A stretch of DNA of 64,000 bases from Chitinophaga flava (GTDB taxonomy: Bacteria > Bacteroidota > Bacteroidia > Chitinophagales > Chitinophagaceae). The position numbers and the translations under genes were made by a program. Shown here in pieces: positions 6,917-16,112 of the stretch; position 1 is the stretch's first letter, and the number at the start of each line of letters is the position of its first letter. The notes beneath the pieces are model-generated. The model was not told where the DNA came from and ran no database searches. It worked only from the letters and a program-made list of their open reading frames with translations. The stretch covers positions 682,001-746,000 of the forward strand of contig NZ_QFFJ01000001.1 of the NCBI RefSeq assembly GCF_003308995.1, read 5' to 3'.

Positions 6917-8971
6917 ATGAAACGATTATCCCAATTCAGAAATATAGGCATCATGGCCCACATCGACGCAGGTAAAACAACGCTCACCGAAAGAATGCTG
7001 TATTATACCGGCCTTACCCATAAAATGGGCAACGTAGACGAAGGCAACACGATGATGGATACAGATCCCCAGGAAGAGAAACGTGGTATCACCATTTCAT
7101 CTGCTGCCATCACCACCTACTGGAATTTTGCGGACAACAAATACCAGATCAATATTATTGATACACCCGGACACGTAGACTTCACGGCAGAAGTTGAACG
7201 TTCCCTGCGTGTACTCGATGGCGCCATCGCCGTCTTCTGTGCACGTTCCGGCGTACAACCTCAGTCTGAAACCGTTTGGCGGCAGGCAGACCACTACCGG
7301 GTACCCCGTATTGTGATGATCAATAAGATGGACCGCCAGGGAGCCGACTTCCAGCGCGTAGTGAATGAAATACGGGAACGACTACACGCAAATGTTATTC
7401 CTTTGCAGATGCCGATAGGTCAGGAAGATACTTTTACCGGAGTGATAGACCTGATCAGGATGAAGGCCCTGCTTTGGCATGATGATGACGGAAAAAGTTT
7501 TGAAGAACAACCGATACCTGCGCAACTGCTTCCCGCTGCTGAAAAAGCCCGACGGTGGATGATAGAAGAGCTGTCTATGCTGCATGAACCATTACTGGAA
7601 CAATACAGCAACGCGCCGGAAAGCATCACGGAAGAAAACCTGCGTGAAGCCATGCGTGCTGCCACTATCAATATGCTGGCAGTACCGGCAGTGGCTGGCG
7701 CTGCCTATAAAAACAAAGGGATACAGCCTCTGCTGGATGCCGTAACGGCCTATCTTCCTTCGCCGGAAGACATACCCGTAGTACACGCTATGGACGCCGA
7801 TTCCGGCGAACCCATAACGTTCCCGGCCGTAGAGGAAGGACACGTGGCGGCACTCGCATTTAAAATCATGGTAGACGATTACGTAGGCAGGTTAACGTTA
7901 GTTCGTGTATACGCCGGCGTATTACGCACTGGTGATATGTTGTGGAACAGCCGTACCGGCAAAACAGTCCGCATCAGCAGACTAATGCGTATCATGTCAG
8001 ATAAATTTGAACCCGTAACTGAAATCGGTGCAGGTGACATCGGAGCGGTAGTAGGAATGAAAGATGTAAAAACCGGCGACACACTGACCCATACCGACTT
8101 TACCGTGCTACTCGAAAAAATCAGTTTCCCCGAACCGATGATCGGTTACGCTATAGAAGCCAAAGCGTCCAAGGATACAGACAAACTAAGTGAAGCACTG
8201 GCAGGTCTGCTGGATGAAGACCCCACCTTGTCTGTAGAAGTAGACAAGGCTTCTGGTCAAACCATCCTGAAAGGAATGGGCGAACTCCATCTGGAAGTAG
8301 TGTTGGAGAAACTGGCCAGTGAATATCAGGTGCAGGTCAACAAAGGCGCTCCGCAGATTGCGTATAAGGAAATATTTACGCAGCCGGTCACACACCACGA
8401 AGTGTTTAAAAAACAAACGGGTGGCTCCGGTAGCTTTGCAGACATCACCTTTGAACTGGCACCCCGGCAAAACGATGACCCGGGCCTGGAATTTATCAAT
8501 GAAATCAAAGGCGGTGCCATACCGAAAGAGTTCATTCCTTCCATCAGCAAAGGTTTTGAATCGGCCATGAAAAACGGCGCCCTTAAAGGATTTCCTGTTC
8601 ACTCCATGCAGATACGTCTGCTCGACGGCAAGATCCATCCAACGGATTCCCATGCACAGGACTTCGAACAGGTAGCCATGATCGCATTCCGCAACATTGC
8701 CACCCAGGCTGCACCTCGCCTCCTGGAACCGGTGATGTCAGTAGAAGTGACCACGCCGGAAGAGTACACCGGCGCCATCACCGGCGACCTTAACAGACGC
8801 CACGGCCTCATCCGCCACATGGAGATAAAGAACAACGTACAAAACATCACGGCCTCCGTGCCACTGGCCGAATTATTCGGCTATATAACGGTGTTGCGTA
8901 CACTCTCTTCTGGCCGGGCCACCGCATCGGTAACGTTTAGCGAGTATCAGCTCCAAAACAGGAACCGCTGA
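6917..8971 (+). CDS. fusA: Elongation factor G paralogue
   Basis: This is a translational GTPase that moves tRNA and mRNA through the ribosome or helps recycle it. The G motifs are intact: AHIDAGKTT (P-loop), RGITISSA (switch I), DTPGHVDF and NKMD. The start is set at 6917 (MKRLSQFRNIGIMAH), since an in-frame ATG at 6881 lies inside the terminator stem. The product is 684 residues, close to normal EF-G. It stands alone, outside the usual rpsL-rpsG-tuf context. Its switch I region (GNTMMDTDPQEEKRGIT) differs from the housekeeping form, so it is probably a second EF-G expressed under special conditions. The upstream attenuator supports that. The paralogue call is inference. Confidence 0.88.
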   Translation: MKRLSQFRNIGIMAHIDAGKTTLTERMLYYTGLTHKMGNVDEGNTMMDTDPQEEKRGITISSAAITTYWNFADNKYQINIIDTPGHVDFTAEVERSLRVLDGAIAVFCARSGVQPQSETVWRQADHYRVPRIVMINKMDRQGADFQRVVNEIRERLHANVIPLQMPIGQEDTFTGVIDLIRMKALLWHDDDGKSFEEQPIPAQLLPAAEKARRWMIEELSMLHEPLLEQYSNAPESITEENLREAMRAATINMLAVPAVAGAAYKNKGIQPLLDAVTAYLPSPEDIPVVHAMDADSGEPITFPAVEEGHVAALAFKIMVDDYVGRLTLVRVYAGVLRTGDMLWNSRTGKTVRISRLMRIMSDKFEPVTEIGAGDIGAVVGMKDVKTGDTLTHTDFTVLLEKISFPEPMIGYAIEAKASKDTDKLSEALAGLLDEDPTLSVEVDKASGQTILKGMGELHLEVVLEKLASEYQVQVNKGAPQIAYKEIFTQPVTHHEVFKKQTGGSGSFADITFELAPRQNDDPGLEFINEIKGGAIPKEFIPSISKGFESAMKNGALKGFPVHSMQIRLLDGKIHPTDSHAQDFEQVAMIAFRNIATQAAPRLLEPVMSVEVTTPEEYTGAITGDLNRRHGLIRHMEIKNNVQNITASVPLAELFGYITVLRTLSSGRATASVTFSEYQLQNRNR

Positions 8972-8975
8972 TGGA

Positions 8976-9070
8976 TTTGATGTAAAATGATGATAATAAT
9001 CTAAAAACGGATGCTCCTGATAAAAGGAAGAAAATAAATCTTCCTCATCAGGAGCATCCGTTACATCAAA
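8976..9070. terminator. Long composite hairpin between fusA and a convergent gene
   Basis: A perfect 16-bp stem joins 9006-9021 and 9047-9062, with an inner GGAAGA/TCTTCC stem. Outside it TTTGATGTAA (8976-8985) pairs with TTACATCAAA (9061-9070, sharing two bases with the main stem). There is no good T-tract on either strand, but its place between converging genes suggests it stops both transcripts or stabilises their 3' ends. Confidence 0.55.
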
Positions 9071-9074
9071 CAAA

Positions 9075-9629
9075 TCATGGTTGGTCGTGGTAATAATACT
9101 TCACCAGCCTGCTGTCCGGCAGGGAGTTCAACTCTGCGATCAGCCATTTATTCTCTCTTTTCACCATTTTTCCTTTATAATAACCTACAGACATCAGCTG
9201 TATCTGTCCTGATTCAAGGTCGGTCCATAACACGGAAGCGTACATGCTTACCTTCACGGTATCATTGGCGCCTGTGAAGTATTGTATATTGCTGAGGATA
9301 TGCCTGGTCTGGAAATGTTTGCTCTCGGCGCTGGAATATAGTTTCGTGATTTTATCGCCCCAGTTTTGTTTGCCCAGGATCTTTATACCATCTATTTCTC
9401 CATGGATGCTATCAGTCATATATTCCATGCATCTTACCAGCTCTCCGTTATCAAAATGTTCGCAGAAAGCAAGGATTACTTTTTCTATATGTTGCTGATC
9501 ACGGTAACGGACATCCCTGTACGACGAGTCGGCTGACTGCTGTAAAGGGTTCTGGTTGGGATTGACGACCTGCTTACATGCAATAGTCAGCAGGGAAATG
9601 ATAACAATAAAAAGACAGAATCTTACCAT
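9075..9629 (-). CDS. Lipoprotein with NTF2/SnoaL-like domain
   Basis: The first 17 residues form a lipoprotein signal ending in LTIAC, with Cys as the lipidated residue. The remaining roughly 165 residues contain HIEKVILAFCEHFDNGELVRCMEYM, seen as separate helix blocks, followed by beta-rich segments ending in a WLIAELNSLP strand. This fits the cone-shaped NTF2/SnoaL-like fold, often used for small-ligand binding. No catalytic residues are evident. It is probably anchored in the periplasm and its function is unknown. Confidence 0.6.
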   Translation of the reverse strand: MVRFCLFIVIISLLTIACKQVVNPNQNPLQQSADSSYRDVRYRDQQHIEKVILAFCEHFDNGELVRCMEYMTDSIHGEIDGIKILGKQNWGDKITKLYSSAESKHFQTRHILSNIQYFTGANDTVKVSMYASVLWTDLESGQIQLMSVGYYKGKMVKRENKWLIAELNSLPDSRLVKYYYHDQP

Positions 9630-9713
9630 CAGTGCAGATTTTCAGGACATAACAAAATACACGCATTAAAAGTTTGCGAATATGACAGTATTTATATATG
9701 CCTGAAAAATGGT

Positions 9714-10751
9714 CTACAGCGGGCAGTTCTGATGGTAATCAATCAGCTCTATCTGTGTTTGTTCCAGCTCAATGCCTTTGTAATAGGCTTCTATTTCGTC
9801 GAGTACGGCTTCTACCTCTTCAACGGTTTTGAGAGTTACCAGCCGGCTGCGGAACTCTTTAATATTGGGCAGTCCCTTCAGATAGTTGGCATAACAGCCC
9901 CGCATCTCATTGATGCCTGCGATAGGGCCTTTCCACTCCACGGAGAGGCGCAGGTGTTTTTTACTGACGGCGATACGCTCTTCAAGCGTAGGCCCGGGCA
10001 TTATCTCGCCTGTTTTTACATAATGTTTGATCTCACGGAACAGCCATGGATAGCCGATCACAGCCCTGCCGATCATAATACCATCGACACCGTACCGGTT
10101 TTTGTATTCCACAGCTTTTTGTGGGCTGTTGATATCACCGTTTCCGAAAATGGGAATATGGATACGTGGGTTATTCTTCACTTTACCAATCAGGGTCCAG
10201 TCGGCTTCCCCCTTGTACATCTGGCAACGGGTGCGTCCGTGAATGGCCAGCGCCTTGATACCCACGTCCTGCAGCCTTTCGGCCACTTCTTCTATATTTT
10301 TGGTATCATCATCCCAGCCGAGGCGGGTTTTGACGGTAACAGGCAGCTTGGTGGCTTTTACGCAGGCTTCAGTCAGCCTTACCATCAGGTCCAGGTCTTT
10401 TAATACACCAGCACCTGCACCTCTGCCAGCCACTTTTTTCACCGGACAGCCAAAATTGATGTCCAGCAAGTCCGGATTGGTCACATCCACAATTTTAGCG
10501 GCCATAGCCAGACTGTCTTCATCACCCCCAAAAATCTGAATGCCTACCGGCCTTTCATACTCAAATATGTCCAGCTTACGCCGGCATTTGATCGCATCCC
10601 GGATCAACCCTTCACTTGAAATAAATTCAGTATACATCAGGTCCGCGCCTGCATCTTTACAGATTGCACGAAACGGAGGATCACTCACATCCTCCATAGG
10701 AGCCAGCAATAGCGGAAAATCAGGCAGTGTTATGTTGTCAATCTTAACCAA
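9714..10751 (-). CDS. dusB: tRNA-dihydrouridine synthase, DusB type
   Basis: This is an FMN- and NADPH-dependent enzyme that reduces specific uridines in tRNA to dihydrouridine. An N-terminal TIM barrel starts with LLAPMEDVSDPPFR. DINFGCPVKKVAGRGAGA carries the catalytic Cys (about residue 101), and the IHGRTRCQMYKGEADW block matches DusB-type enzymes. The flavin phosphate site NGDINSPQ and GVDGIMIGRAVIGYPW follow. A C-terminal helical RNA-binding domain completes 345 residues, a normal length. A TATCTTTG -7 element lies 21 bases upstream of the start. Confidence 0.92.
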   Translation of the reverse strand: MVKIDNITLPDFPLLLAPMEDVSDPPFRAICKDAGADLMYTEFISSEGLIRDAIKCRRKLDIFEYERPVGIQIFGGDEDSLAMAAKIVDVTNPDLLDINFGCPVKKVAGRGAGAGVLKDLDLMVRLTEACVKATKLPVTVKTRLGWDDDTKNIEEVAERLQDVGIKALAIHGRTRCQMYKGEADWTLIGKVKNNPRIHIPIFGNGDINSPQKAVEYKNRYGVDGIMIGRAVIGYPWLFREIKHYVKTGEIMPGPTLEERIAVSKKHLRLSVEWKGPIAGINEMRGCYANYLKGLPNIKEFRSRLVTLKTVEEVEAVLDEIEAYYKGIELEQTQIELIDYHQNCPL

Positions 10752-10771
10752 AATCGTTATTTTCAGAAGCG

Positions 10772-10779
10772 CAAAGATA
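10772..10779 (-). promoter_or_regulatory. -7 element (TATCTTTG) for dusB
   Basis: An exact TAnnTTTG match on the minus strand, 21 bases before the dusB start codon. The expected -33 region runs into the REP-like palindrome at 10795, and no TTG box is seen. Confidence 0.5.
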
Positions 10780-10794
10780 AAGCATATTTTGTCT

Positions 10795-10814
10795 CCCAGG
10801 GCTAAAGCCCTGGG
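10795..10814. repeat. REP-like palindrome, copy 1
   Basis: CCCAGGGCT (10795-10803), loop AA, AGCCCTGGG (10806-10814), with GT-CT before it and CTAT after it. A second copy lies 156 bases away in the opposite orientation. Confidence 0.75.
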
Positions 10815-10970
10815 CTATTATTGATGCTTATAATTTAACTATATCAGTTTTACAAAGATCCAGGTGCTGATGGGCTATGATCAGGAACGAATATTGATCA
10901 GTTATTCTCTCTATAAAAAGAGGAAAACAAACCAAACTAAAAACCATCGTACAATCCCCAACAAACATAG

Positions 10971-10990
10971 CCCAGGGCTTCAGCCCTGGG
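10971..10990. repeat. REP-like palindrome, copy 2 (inverted)
   Basis: CCCAGGGCT (10971-10979), loop TC, AGCCCTGGG (10982-10990). The flanks (ATAG before, GAC after) are the reverse complement of those around copy 1, so the two copies form an inverted doublet. The copy ends 15 bases before the reductase start codon, where it could also act on translation. Confidence 0.75.
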
Positions 10991-11005
10991 ACAAAAAATA
11001 AGCTC

Positions 11006-12385
11006 ATGGAAAAGTTCGACGCAATTGTAATCGGTTCAGGACAGGGAGGTAATCCGCTGGCGAGGAAAATGGCTGAAAACGGATGGAAAACAGCCCTGAT
11101 AGAACAGCGCCAGATGGGCGGTACTTGTATCAATGACGGCTGCACACCTACCAAAACAATGATTGCCAGCGCCAGGGTCGCTTATCTCGTAGCACATAGT
11201 GAAGACTGGGGCATTAACAATCAGGGGTATACTATCGATATGGCGGCAGTGATGGGCCGCAAAGAGGAAGTGGTGCTGCAATTCAGAAACAACACCACCA
11301 GAGCGCTTCAGAAAGCGGGCGTGAGCATTATTTATGGCAGTGCTGCCTTCTCCGGTATAAAAACAATCAATGTGGCCCTGCATGACGGCGACATCATGGA
11401 ACTTACCGCCCCAAATATTTTTATCAATACTGGCGCAGCTCCTTTTATACCGGACATTCCCGGCCTCAGGGACGTGCCATATCTTACTTCCACTACCCTG
11501 CTTGATATGCACGCCGCGCCGCCGGAACTGATCATTATGGGTGGTAGTTATATCGCACTGGAAATGGCACAGCTGTATCGGCGTTTAGGCAGCAACGTTA
11601 CCATCATAGAACGAAGTCCGCGGCTGATGTCAAAGGAAGATCCGGATGTGGCCGCCGTACTCAAAAACATGATGGAAGCTGAAGATATACAGGTGATCAC
11701 CTCTGCCGATATTGAAAAGGTAATGATTGTAGATGGCCACCTGCATGTAGAAGTGAAGACCGGCAGCACTTCCCTTACTATAACGGGATCGCATATACTG
11801 GTAGCTACCGGACGGCAACCGCAAACTGCCACACTGCAGGCAGAAAAAACCAATGTAACCCTGGATGCAAAGGGTTATATTCAGGTAGATGAACAACTCG
11901 AAACCTCCTGCCCTGGCATTTATGCACTGGGAGATGTAAAGCCCGGCCCCGCCTTCACCCATATCTCCTACAATGATCATCTGCTGATCTATAAAAATCT
12001 TTTCGAAAAAGCTGAACTCACTGTCAGAACCAGACAGCTGCCATATTGTATGTTTACAGATCCGCAGCTGGGCCGTATCGGACTGTCTGAATCGCAGGCA
12101 CGACTGGAAGGTTATCCGATAAAAGTAGCACGCATTGGTATGGATAGAGTGGCGCGTGCTATTGAAACCGGCGAAACACAGGGCTTTATGAAAGCCATTG
12201 TACACGAACACACCGGACAGATACTGGGCGTATCTATCATTGGTACCGCCGGCGGCGAAATCATGTCTATCCTGCAGATGGCCATGCTGGGCGGTATAAC
12301 GGCAACGCAGATACGGGATATGATATTTGCCCATCCCCTTTATGCTGAATCATTGAATAACCTGTTTATGTCACTGGAAAAATAA
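11006..12385 (+). CDS. Pyridine nucleotide-disulfide oxidoreductase (mercuric reductase/RclA-like)
   Basis: This is a dimeric FAD flavoprotein that uses NAD(P)H to reduce a disulfide or another thiol-reactive substrate. FAD-binding GSGQGGNP is at residues 10-17. The redox pair lies in GGTCINDGCTPTK (Cys-x4-Cys, about residues 42 and 47). An NAD(P)-binding block MGGSYIALEMAQ, a second FAD block YALGDV and the C-terminal dimer-site HPLYAE (His and Glu kept) follow. It lacks the N-terminal metal-binding domain and the C-terminal Cys pair of true MerA. It ends 46 bases before egtV, so it is likely in the ergothioneine operon, where it may reduce an oxidised thiol. The substrate is unproven. Confidence 0.85.
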   Translation: MEKFDAIVIGSGQGGNPLARKMAENGWKTALIEQRQMGGTCINDGCTPTKTMIASARVAYLVAHSEDWGINNQGYTIDMAAVMGRKEEVVLQFRNNTTRALQKAGVSIIYGSAAFSGIKTINVALHDGDIMELTAPNIFINTGAAPFIPDIPGLRDVPYLTSTTLLDMHAAPPELIIMGGSYIALEMAQLYRRLGSNVTIIERSPRLMSKEDPDVAAVLKNMMEAEDIQVITSADIEKVMIVDGHLHVEVKTGSTSLTITGSHILVATGRQPQTATLQAEKTNVTLDAKGYIQVDEQLETSCPGIYALGDVKPGPAFTHISYNDHLLIYKNLFEKAELTVRTRQLPYCMFTDPQLGRIGLSESQARLEGYPIKVARIGMDRVARAIETGETQGFMKAIVHEHTGQILGVSIIGTAGGEIMSILQMAMLGGITATQIRDMIFAHPLYAESLNNLFMSLEK

Positions 12386-12431
12386 AGGTCAATATGAGTA
12401 TATTTTTCCCCATATATGCTATCAGCTTCCT

Positions 12432-13394
12432 ATGATTAAACTATCTCATGTTTCTAAAAATTTCGGACACGGCAAAAATGCGGTGAGCGACCTCTCATTT
12501 GAAGTACAGGCCGGTGAAACACTGGTACTACTGGGTACCAGCGGCTGCGGCAAAACAACAACCCTCCGTATGATCAACCGCCTGCTCATACCGGATCAGG
12601 GAGATATCTTCATCGGAGAAAAAAATATCAGGGAAGAGGTCCCGGAAAACCTGCGCAGAAATATCGGTTATGTCATGCAAAATACCGGGCTGTTTCCGCA
12701 TTATACCGTCCAGGAAAATATCGGGGTGGTACCACAGCTGTTGCACTGGAACAAAACGCATATCCGCGACAGAGTATGGACATTGCTGCAAAAGCTGCGG
12801 CTGCCACCGGAACAGTACGCCCATGTATATCCGCAGCACCTCAGCGGCGGACAACAGCAACGGGTGGGACTGGCCCGCGCCCTCGCCGCCGATCCGCCTA
12901 TTCTCCTGATGGACGAGCCCTTCGGCGCCCTCGATCCACTCACACGCATCAGTGTCAGAAAGGAATTTAAAGCGCTGGATGAACTGAACAGTAAGACCAT
13001 CATCATTGTTACGCATGATATAGAAGAAGCTTTTGAACTCGGTAATCGTATCTGTGTAATGAATGAAGGCCGCATACAACAGCTGGGGAACGCCACTGAA
13101 CTGCTGTTCAGCCCTGCCAATGATTTTGTGCGTAATTTTCTCGACAAACAGCGGCTGGAGCTGGAGCTTAAATCACTCCGCCTGCTCGATATATGGCCTT
13201 ATCTCAACGGCACCGGTGAAACAACCGGTATATTGTTGCCCGGCGAAACCAGCTGCTGGGACACACTGGAAAACCTCACCACTTCTGCCGCCACTGCCAT
13301 ATTCAGGGGTGAAAACAAACACCTGGACGGAAACATACTGATGAATGCCATCACCGCCTTTAAAAAAACTGTCAGCCAACATGGACACGCCTGA
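12432..13394 (+). CDS. egtV: ABC transporter ATPase of an EgtUV/OpuC-type system
   Basis: This is the cytoplasmic ATPase that powers import by the permease encoded next. Walker A GTSGCGKTTT (about residues 35-44), signature LSGGQQQRVGLARALA, Walker B ILLMDEPFGALD and the switch His in IIVTHD are all intact. The family is that of quaternary-amine importers (ProV/OpuCA), which includes ergothioneine importers. No CBS pair is seen in the C-terminal 90 residues. The 3' end overlaps the next gene by 14 bases, so the two are translationally coupled. Assignment to ergothioneine, not betaine or choline, rests on the egtB and egtD genes that follow. Confidence 0.85.
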   Translation: MIKLSHVSKNFGHGKNAVSDLSFEVQAGETLVLLGTSGCGKTTTLRMINRLLIPDQGDIFIGEKNIREEVPENLRRNIGYVMQNTGLFPHYTVQENIGVVPQLLHWNKTHIRDRVWTLLQKLRLPPEQYAHVYPQHLSGGQQQRVGLARALAADPPILLMDEPFGALDPLTRISVRKEFKALDELNSKTIIIVTHDIEEAFELGNRICVMNEGRIQQLGNATELLFSPANDFVRNFLDKQRLELELKSLRLLDIWPYLNGTGETTGILLPGETSCWDTLENLTTSAATAIFRGENKHLDGNILMNAITAFKKTVSQHGHA

Positions 13395-14949
13395 AACATT
13401 CTTCGACTTCGTCCGGCAGCAATCGGGTAAACTGCTTGAACAAACCCTCACCCACACCGGCCTTACATTTATCTCTGTGCTGATAGCCGTATGCATCGGT
13501 GTGCCCGCTGGCATCCTCATCTCCCGTCACAAAAAACTGGCAGGCCCTGTACTGGGCATCACAGGTATACTACAAACCATCCCCAGCATTGCCTTGTTGG
13601 GCTTTATGATCCCCTTACTGGGTATAGGCCCCAAACCCGCCATCGTGGCCCTGTTCCTTTATGCATTGCTCCCCGTGGTACGTAATACCTACACCGGTAT
13701 ATTGGGTGTAGATACCAGTGTCATGGAGGCTGCTACCGGTATGGGCATGAACCGGCGACAGTTGTTGCTCCGTGTACAGTTACCACTGGCCATGCCCGTC
13801 ATACTGGCTGGCATTCGTACCGCTACGGTCATCAATGTAGGAGTAGCCACACTGGCGGCTTACATCGCTGCCGGCGGTCTGGGTGAATTTATCTTCGGCG
13901 GTATCGCCCTCAACAATACCAACATGATGCTCGCAGGTGCCATCCCCGCTGCATTGCTGGCCATCCTCTTCGACTGGGGACTGGCACAGCTCCAGCGTCT
14001 CAATAGCAGGAAAGCACGTAAAACAATACTGGTACTGCCCGCCCTGCTCCTGCTCCTCTCCTCTTTCTACTTGCTGCCAGATAGTTACAGCACTCACCTT
14101 AAAGCAGGATTCACCCCTGAGTTTATGGGCAGAAAAGATGGCGCCATCGGGCTGCGCACCGTATACGGGCTACACCTGCGAACACTCGTTATCAGCGATA
14201 TGATCATGTATAAGGCCGCCTATGAAAAAAAACTCGATGTGATCAGCGGCAGCAGCACTGATGGAAGAGTAAAAGCCTTTGACCTGGTAGTGCTGGAAGA
14301 TGACAAACACATCTTTCCGCCTTATTATGCAGCCCCGATAGTGAGACAGGAGGTCCTGGATAAATATCCCGAACTGGAGCAGGTACTCAACCTCCTGGCT
14401 GGTACAATTAATGATAGCATAATGACGGATCTGAACTATCGCGTGGATTATCTCAAACAAAACCCGCAGCAGGTAGCCAAAGATTTCCTGGTCAAAACCG
14501 GACTATGGAAACCAGCTAAAAGCGGCACTAAAGGTACTGTCCGCATCGGCGCTAAAATATTCGGGGATGGCTATATCCTGGCAAACATGTATCAGATGCT
14601 GATAGCAGGATATACCGATCTCACCGCCACCACCAAAACAGGACTCGGTGGCACTAAAATCGTATTCGACGCACTGGTCAACGATCAGATAGACCTCTAT
14701 CCGGAATATACCGGTACGGGCCTGCTGGTGATTCTCCAGGCGCCACAACACACTGTAGACAGTATCATCGGCGACAGCAAAAAAGTATATGACTATGTAA
14801 AGGATGGCTTTGATAAACAATACCACGTGAAATGGCTCAACCCTATCGGCTTTAATAATACCTACGCCCTGATGATGCGCCGCGAACAGGCATCCAGGCT
14901 GCATATTAGCACAATATCCGGTTTAACAAACTATATACACCATCACTAA
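13381..14949 (+). CDS. egtU: Fused permease/substrate-binding protein, probable ergothioneine importer
   Basis: Residues 1 to about 215 form the OpuCB-type permease with five to six helices (EAATGMGMNRRQLLLRVQLP is the coupling loop region). The rest is a quaternary-amine-binding domain, but its halves are in reversed order. GLRTVYGLHL (about 256), STDGR (293) and FPPYYAAP (313), which are C-terminal in OpuCC, come first. VRIGAKIF (386), TKTGLGGTK (419), DLYPEYTGTG (438) and GFNNTYAL (490), which are N-terminal in OpuCC, come last. The start at 13381 is preferred over 13345 because it gives a short overlap with egtV. Fusion of permease and binding domain is known for EgtU; the permutation is discussed as a finding. 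Confidence 0.85.
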   Translation: MDTPETFFDFVRQQSGKLLEQTLTHTGLTFISVLIAVCIGVPAGILISRHKKLAGPVLGITGILQTIPSIALLGFMIPLLGIGPKPAIVALFLYALLPVVRNTYTGILGVDTSVMEAATGMGMNRRQLLLRVQLPLAMPVILAGIRTATVINVGVATLAAYIAAGGLGEFIFGGIALNNTNMMLAGAIPAALLAILFDWGLAQLQRLNSRKARKTILVLPALLLLLSSFYLLPDSYSTHLKAGFTPEFMGRKDGAIGLRTVYGLHLRTLVISDMIMYKAAYEKKLDVISGSSTDGRVKAFDLVVLEDDKHIFPPYYAAPIVRQEVLDKYPELEQVLNLLAGTINDSIMTDLNYRVDYLKQNPQQVAKDFLVKTGLWKPAKSGTKGTVRIGAKIFGDGYILANMYQMLIAGYTDLTATTKTGLGGTKIVFDALVNDQIDLYPEYTGTGLLVILQAPQHTVDSIIGDSKKVYDYVKDGFDKQYHVKWLNPIGFNNTYALMMRREQASRLHISTISGLTNYIHHH

Positions 14950-14960
14950 CCGACGTATTT

Positions 14961-16109
14961 ATGCAACTGAAAAATGACTATATCAAAGTACGCAAAAGAA
15001 CGGAAGATATCTGCGCACCGCTCAAAACAGAAGACTACGTAGTACAACCCGTGGCAGATGTAAGCCCCCCCAAATGGCACCTCGGGCATACCACCTGGTT
15101 TTTTGAAACTTTTGTATTAACACCTAACGCTAAAGGATATACGGAGTTTGATCCACAATATAATTTTGTTTTCAACAGTTACTATGAATCTGTAGGTGCA
15201 CGGGTTATCCGTACCGACCGGGGCAACCTGAGCCGGCCTTCTGTGGAAGATATTATGCATTACCGCCGGCATGTAGATGAAGCCATGACAACATTCCTTG
15301 AACAGGAACAAACACCTGAGCTCAATGCGCTCATTACCCTTGGATTAAATCATGAAGAACAACATCAGGAATTATTATACACAGACATCAAATACATTCT
15401 GGGCCATAATCCGCTTTTCCCGGCTTATGACCCAAATAAAACAGCAGTCTCCGCAACAAAACCCACAGCTTCCTGGTTAAAGATGCAGGCCGGCCTCTAT
15501 GAAATAGGTTATGCCGGCAACGGTTTCTGCTTTGATAATGAGCTGGGTAAACATAAAGTATACCTCGGTGATTATGCTATCAGTGAAACATTGGTCACCA
15601 ATGCAGAATATCTGGGTTTTATAGAAGCCGGCGGCTACAATGATTTTCGCCACTGGCATGCAGAAGGATGGGACTGGGTGAAGAAAAACCAGGTGGGAAT
15701 GCCCATGTATTGGTATCATGTGGATGGACAATGGCTGCATTACAACTGGCAGGGGCTAAAACCCCTGCAACCTGATGCTCCTTTGTGTCATATCAGTTAT
15801 TACGAAGCAGCTGCATTCGCCTCCTGGAAAGGATTTCGGCTGCCCACTGAATTTGAATGGGAGGCTGCTGCACCATCACTCTCCTGGGGAGCACGCTGGG
15901 AATGGACAGAAAGCGCCTATCTTCCCTATCCCGGCTTCACCAAAGCCCCAGGTGCAATCGGTGAGTATAATGGTAAGTTCATGGTCAGCCAGATTGTGCT
16001 CAGAGGCGCTTCGGAAGTCACACCTCCACATCATAGCCGCATCAGTTACCGCAACTTTTTCCATCCTTCCCTGCGATGGCAGTTTACCGGTATCAGGCTC
16101 GCAAAATAA
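14961..16109 (+). CDS. egtB: Ergothioneine biosynthesis sulfoxide synthase EgtB
   Basis: This is a non-haem iron enzyme that joins a cysteine-containing thiol to the imidazole C2 of hercynine (trimethylhistidine) using O2. The N-terminal DinB-like helical domain supplies the three iron-binding histidines, visible as H40 (in PPKWHLGH) and H131/H135 (in NHEEQHQE). The C-terminal FGE-sulfatase domain shows HISYYEAAAFASWKGFRLPTE in adjoining blocks and VLRGASEVTPPHHSRISYRNFF at the end. It has 382 residues, slightly shorter than mycobacterial EgtB. It starts 11 bases after egtU and ends 3 bases before egtD. Whether cysteine or gamma-glutamylcysteine is the donor is not resolved. Confidence 0.92.
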   Translation: MQLKNDYIKVRKRTEDICAPLKTEDYVVQPVADVSPPKWHLGHTTWFFETFVLTPNAKGYTEFDPQYNFVFNSYYESVGARVIRTDRGNLSRPSVEDIMHYRRHVDEAMTTFLEQEQTPELNALITLGLNHEEQHQELLYTDIKYILGHNPLFPAYDPNKTAVSATKPTASWLKMQAGLYEIGYAGNGFCFDNELGKHKVYLGDYAISETLVTNAEYLGFIEAGGYNDFRHWHAEGWDWVKKNQVGMPMYWYHVDGQWLHYNWQGLKPLQPDAPLCHISYYEAAAFASWKGFRLPTEFEWEAAAPSLSWGARWEWTESAYLPYPGFTKAPGAIGEYNGKFMVSQIVLRGASEVTPPHHSRISYRNFFHPSLRWQFTGIRLAK

Positions 16110-16112
16110 ACA

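Noticed and set aside
15749..15768. REP-like palindrome (GCAGGGG...CCCCTGC) inside egtB
   Set aside because: The encoded residues (QGLKPLQP) align with the normal EgtB stretch before the HISYYEA block, so it is native coding sequence and not an inserted repeat.
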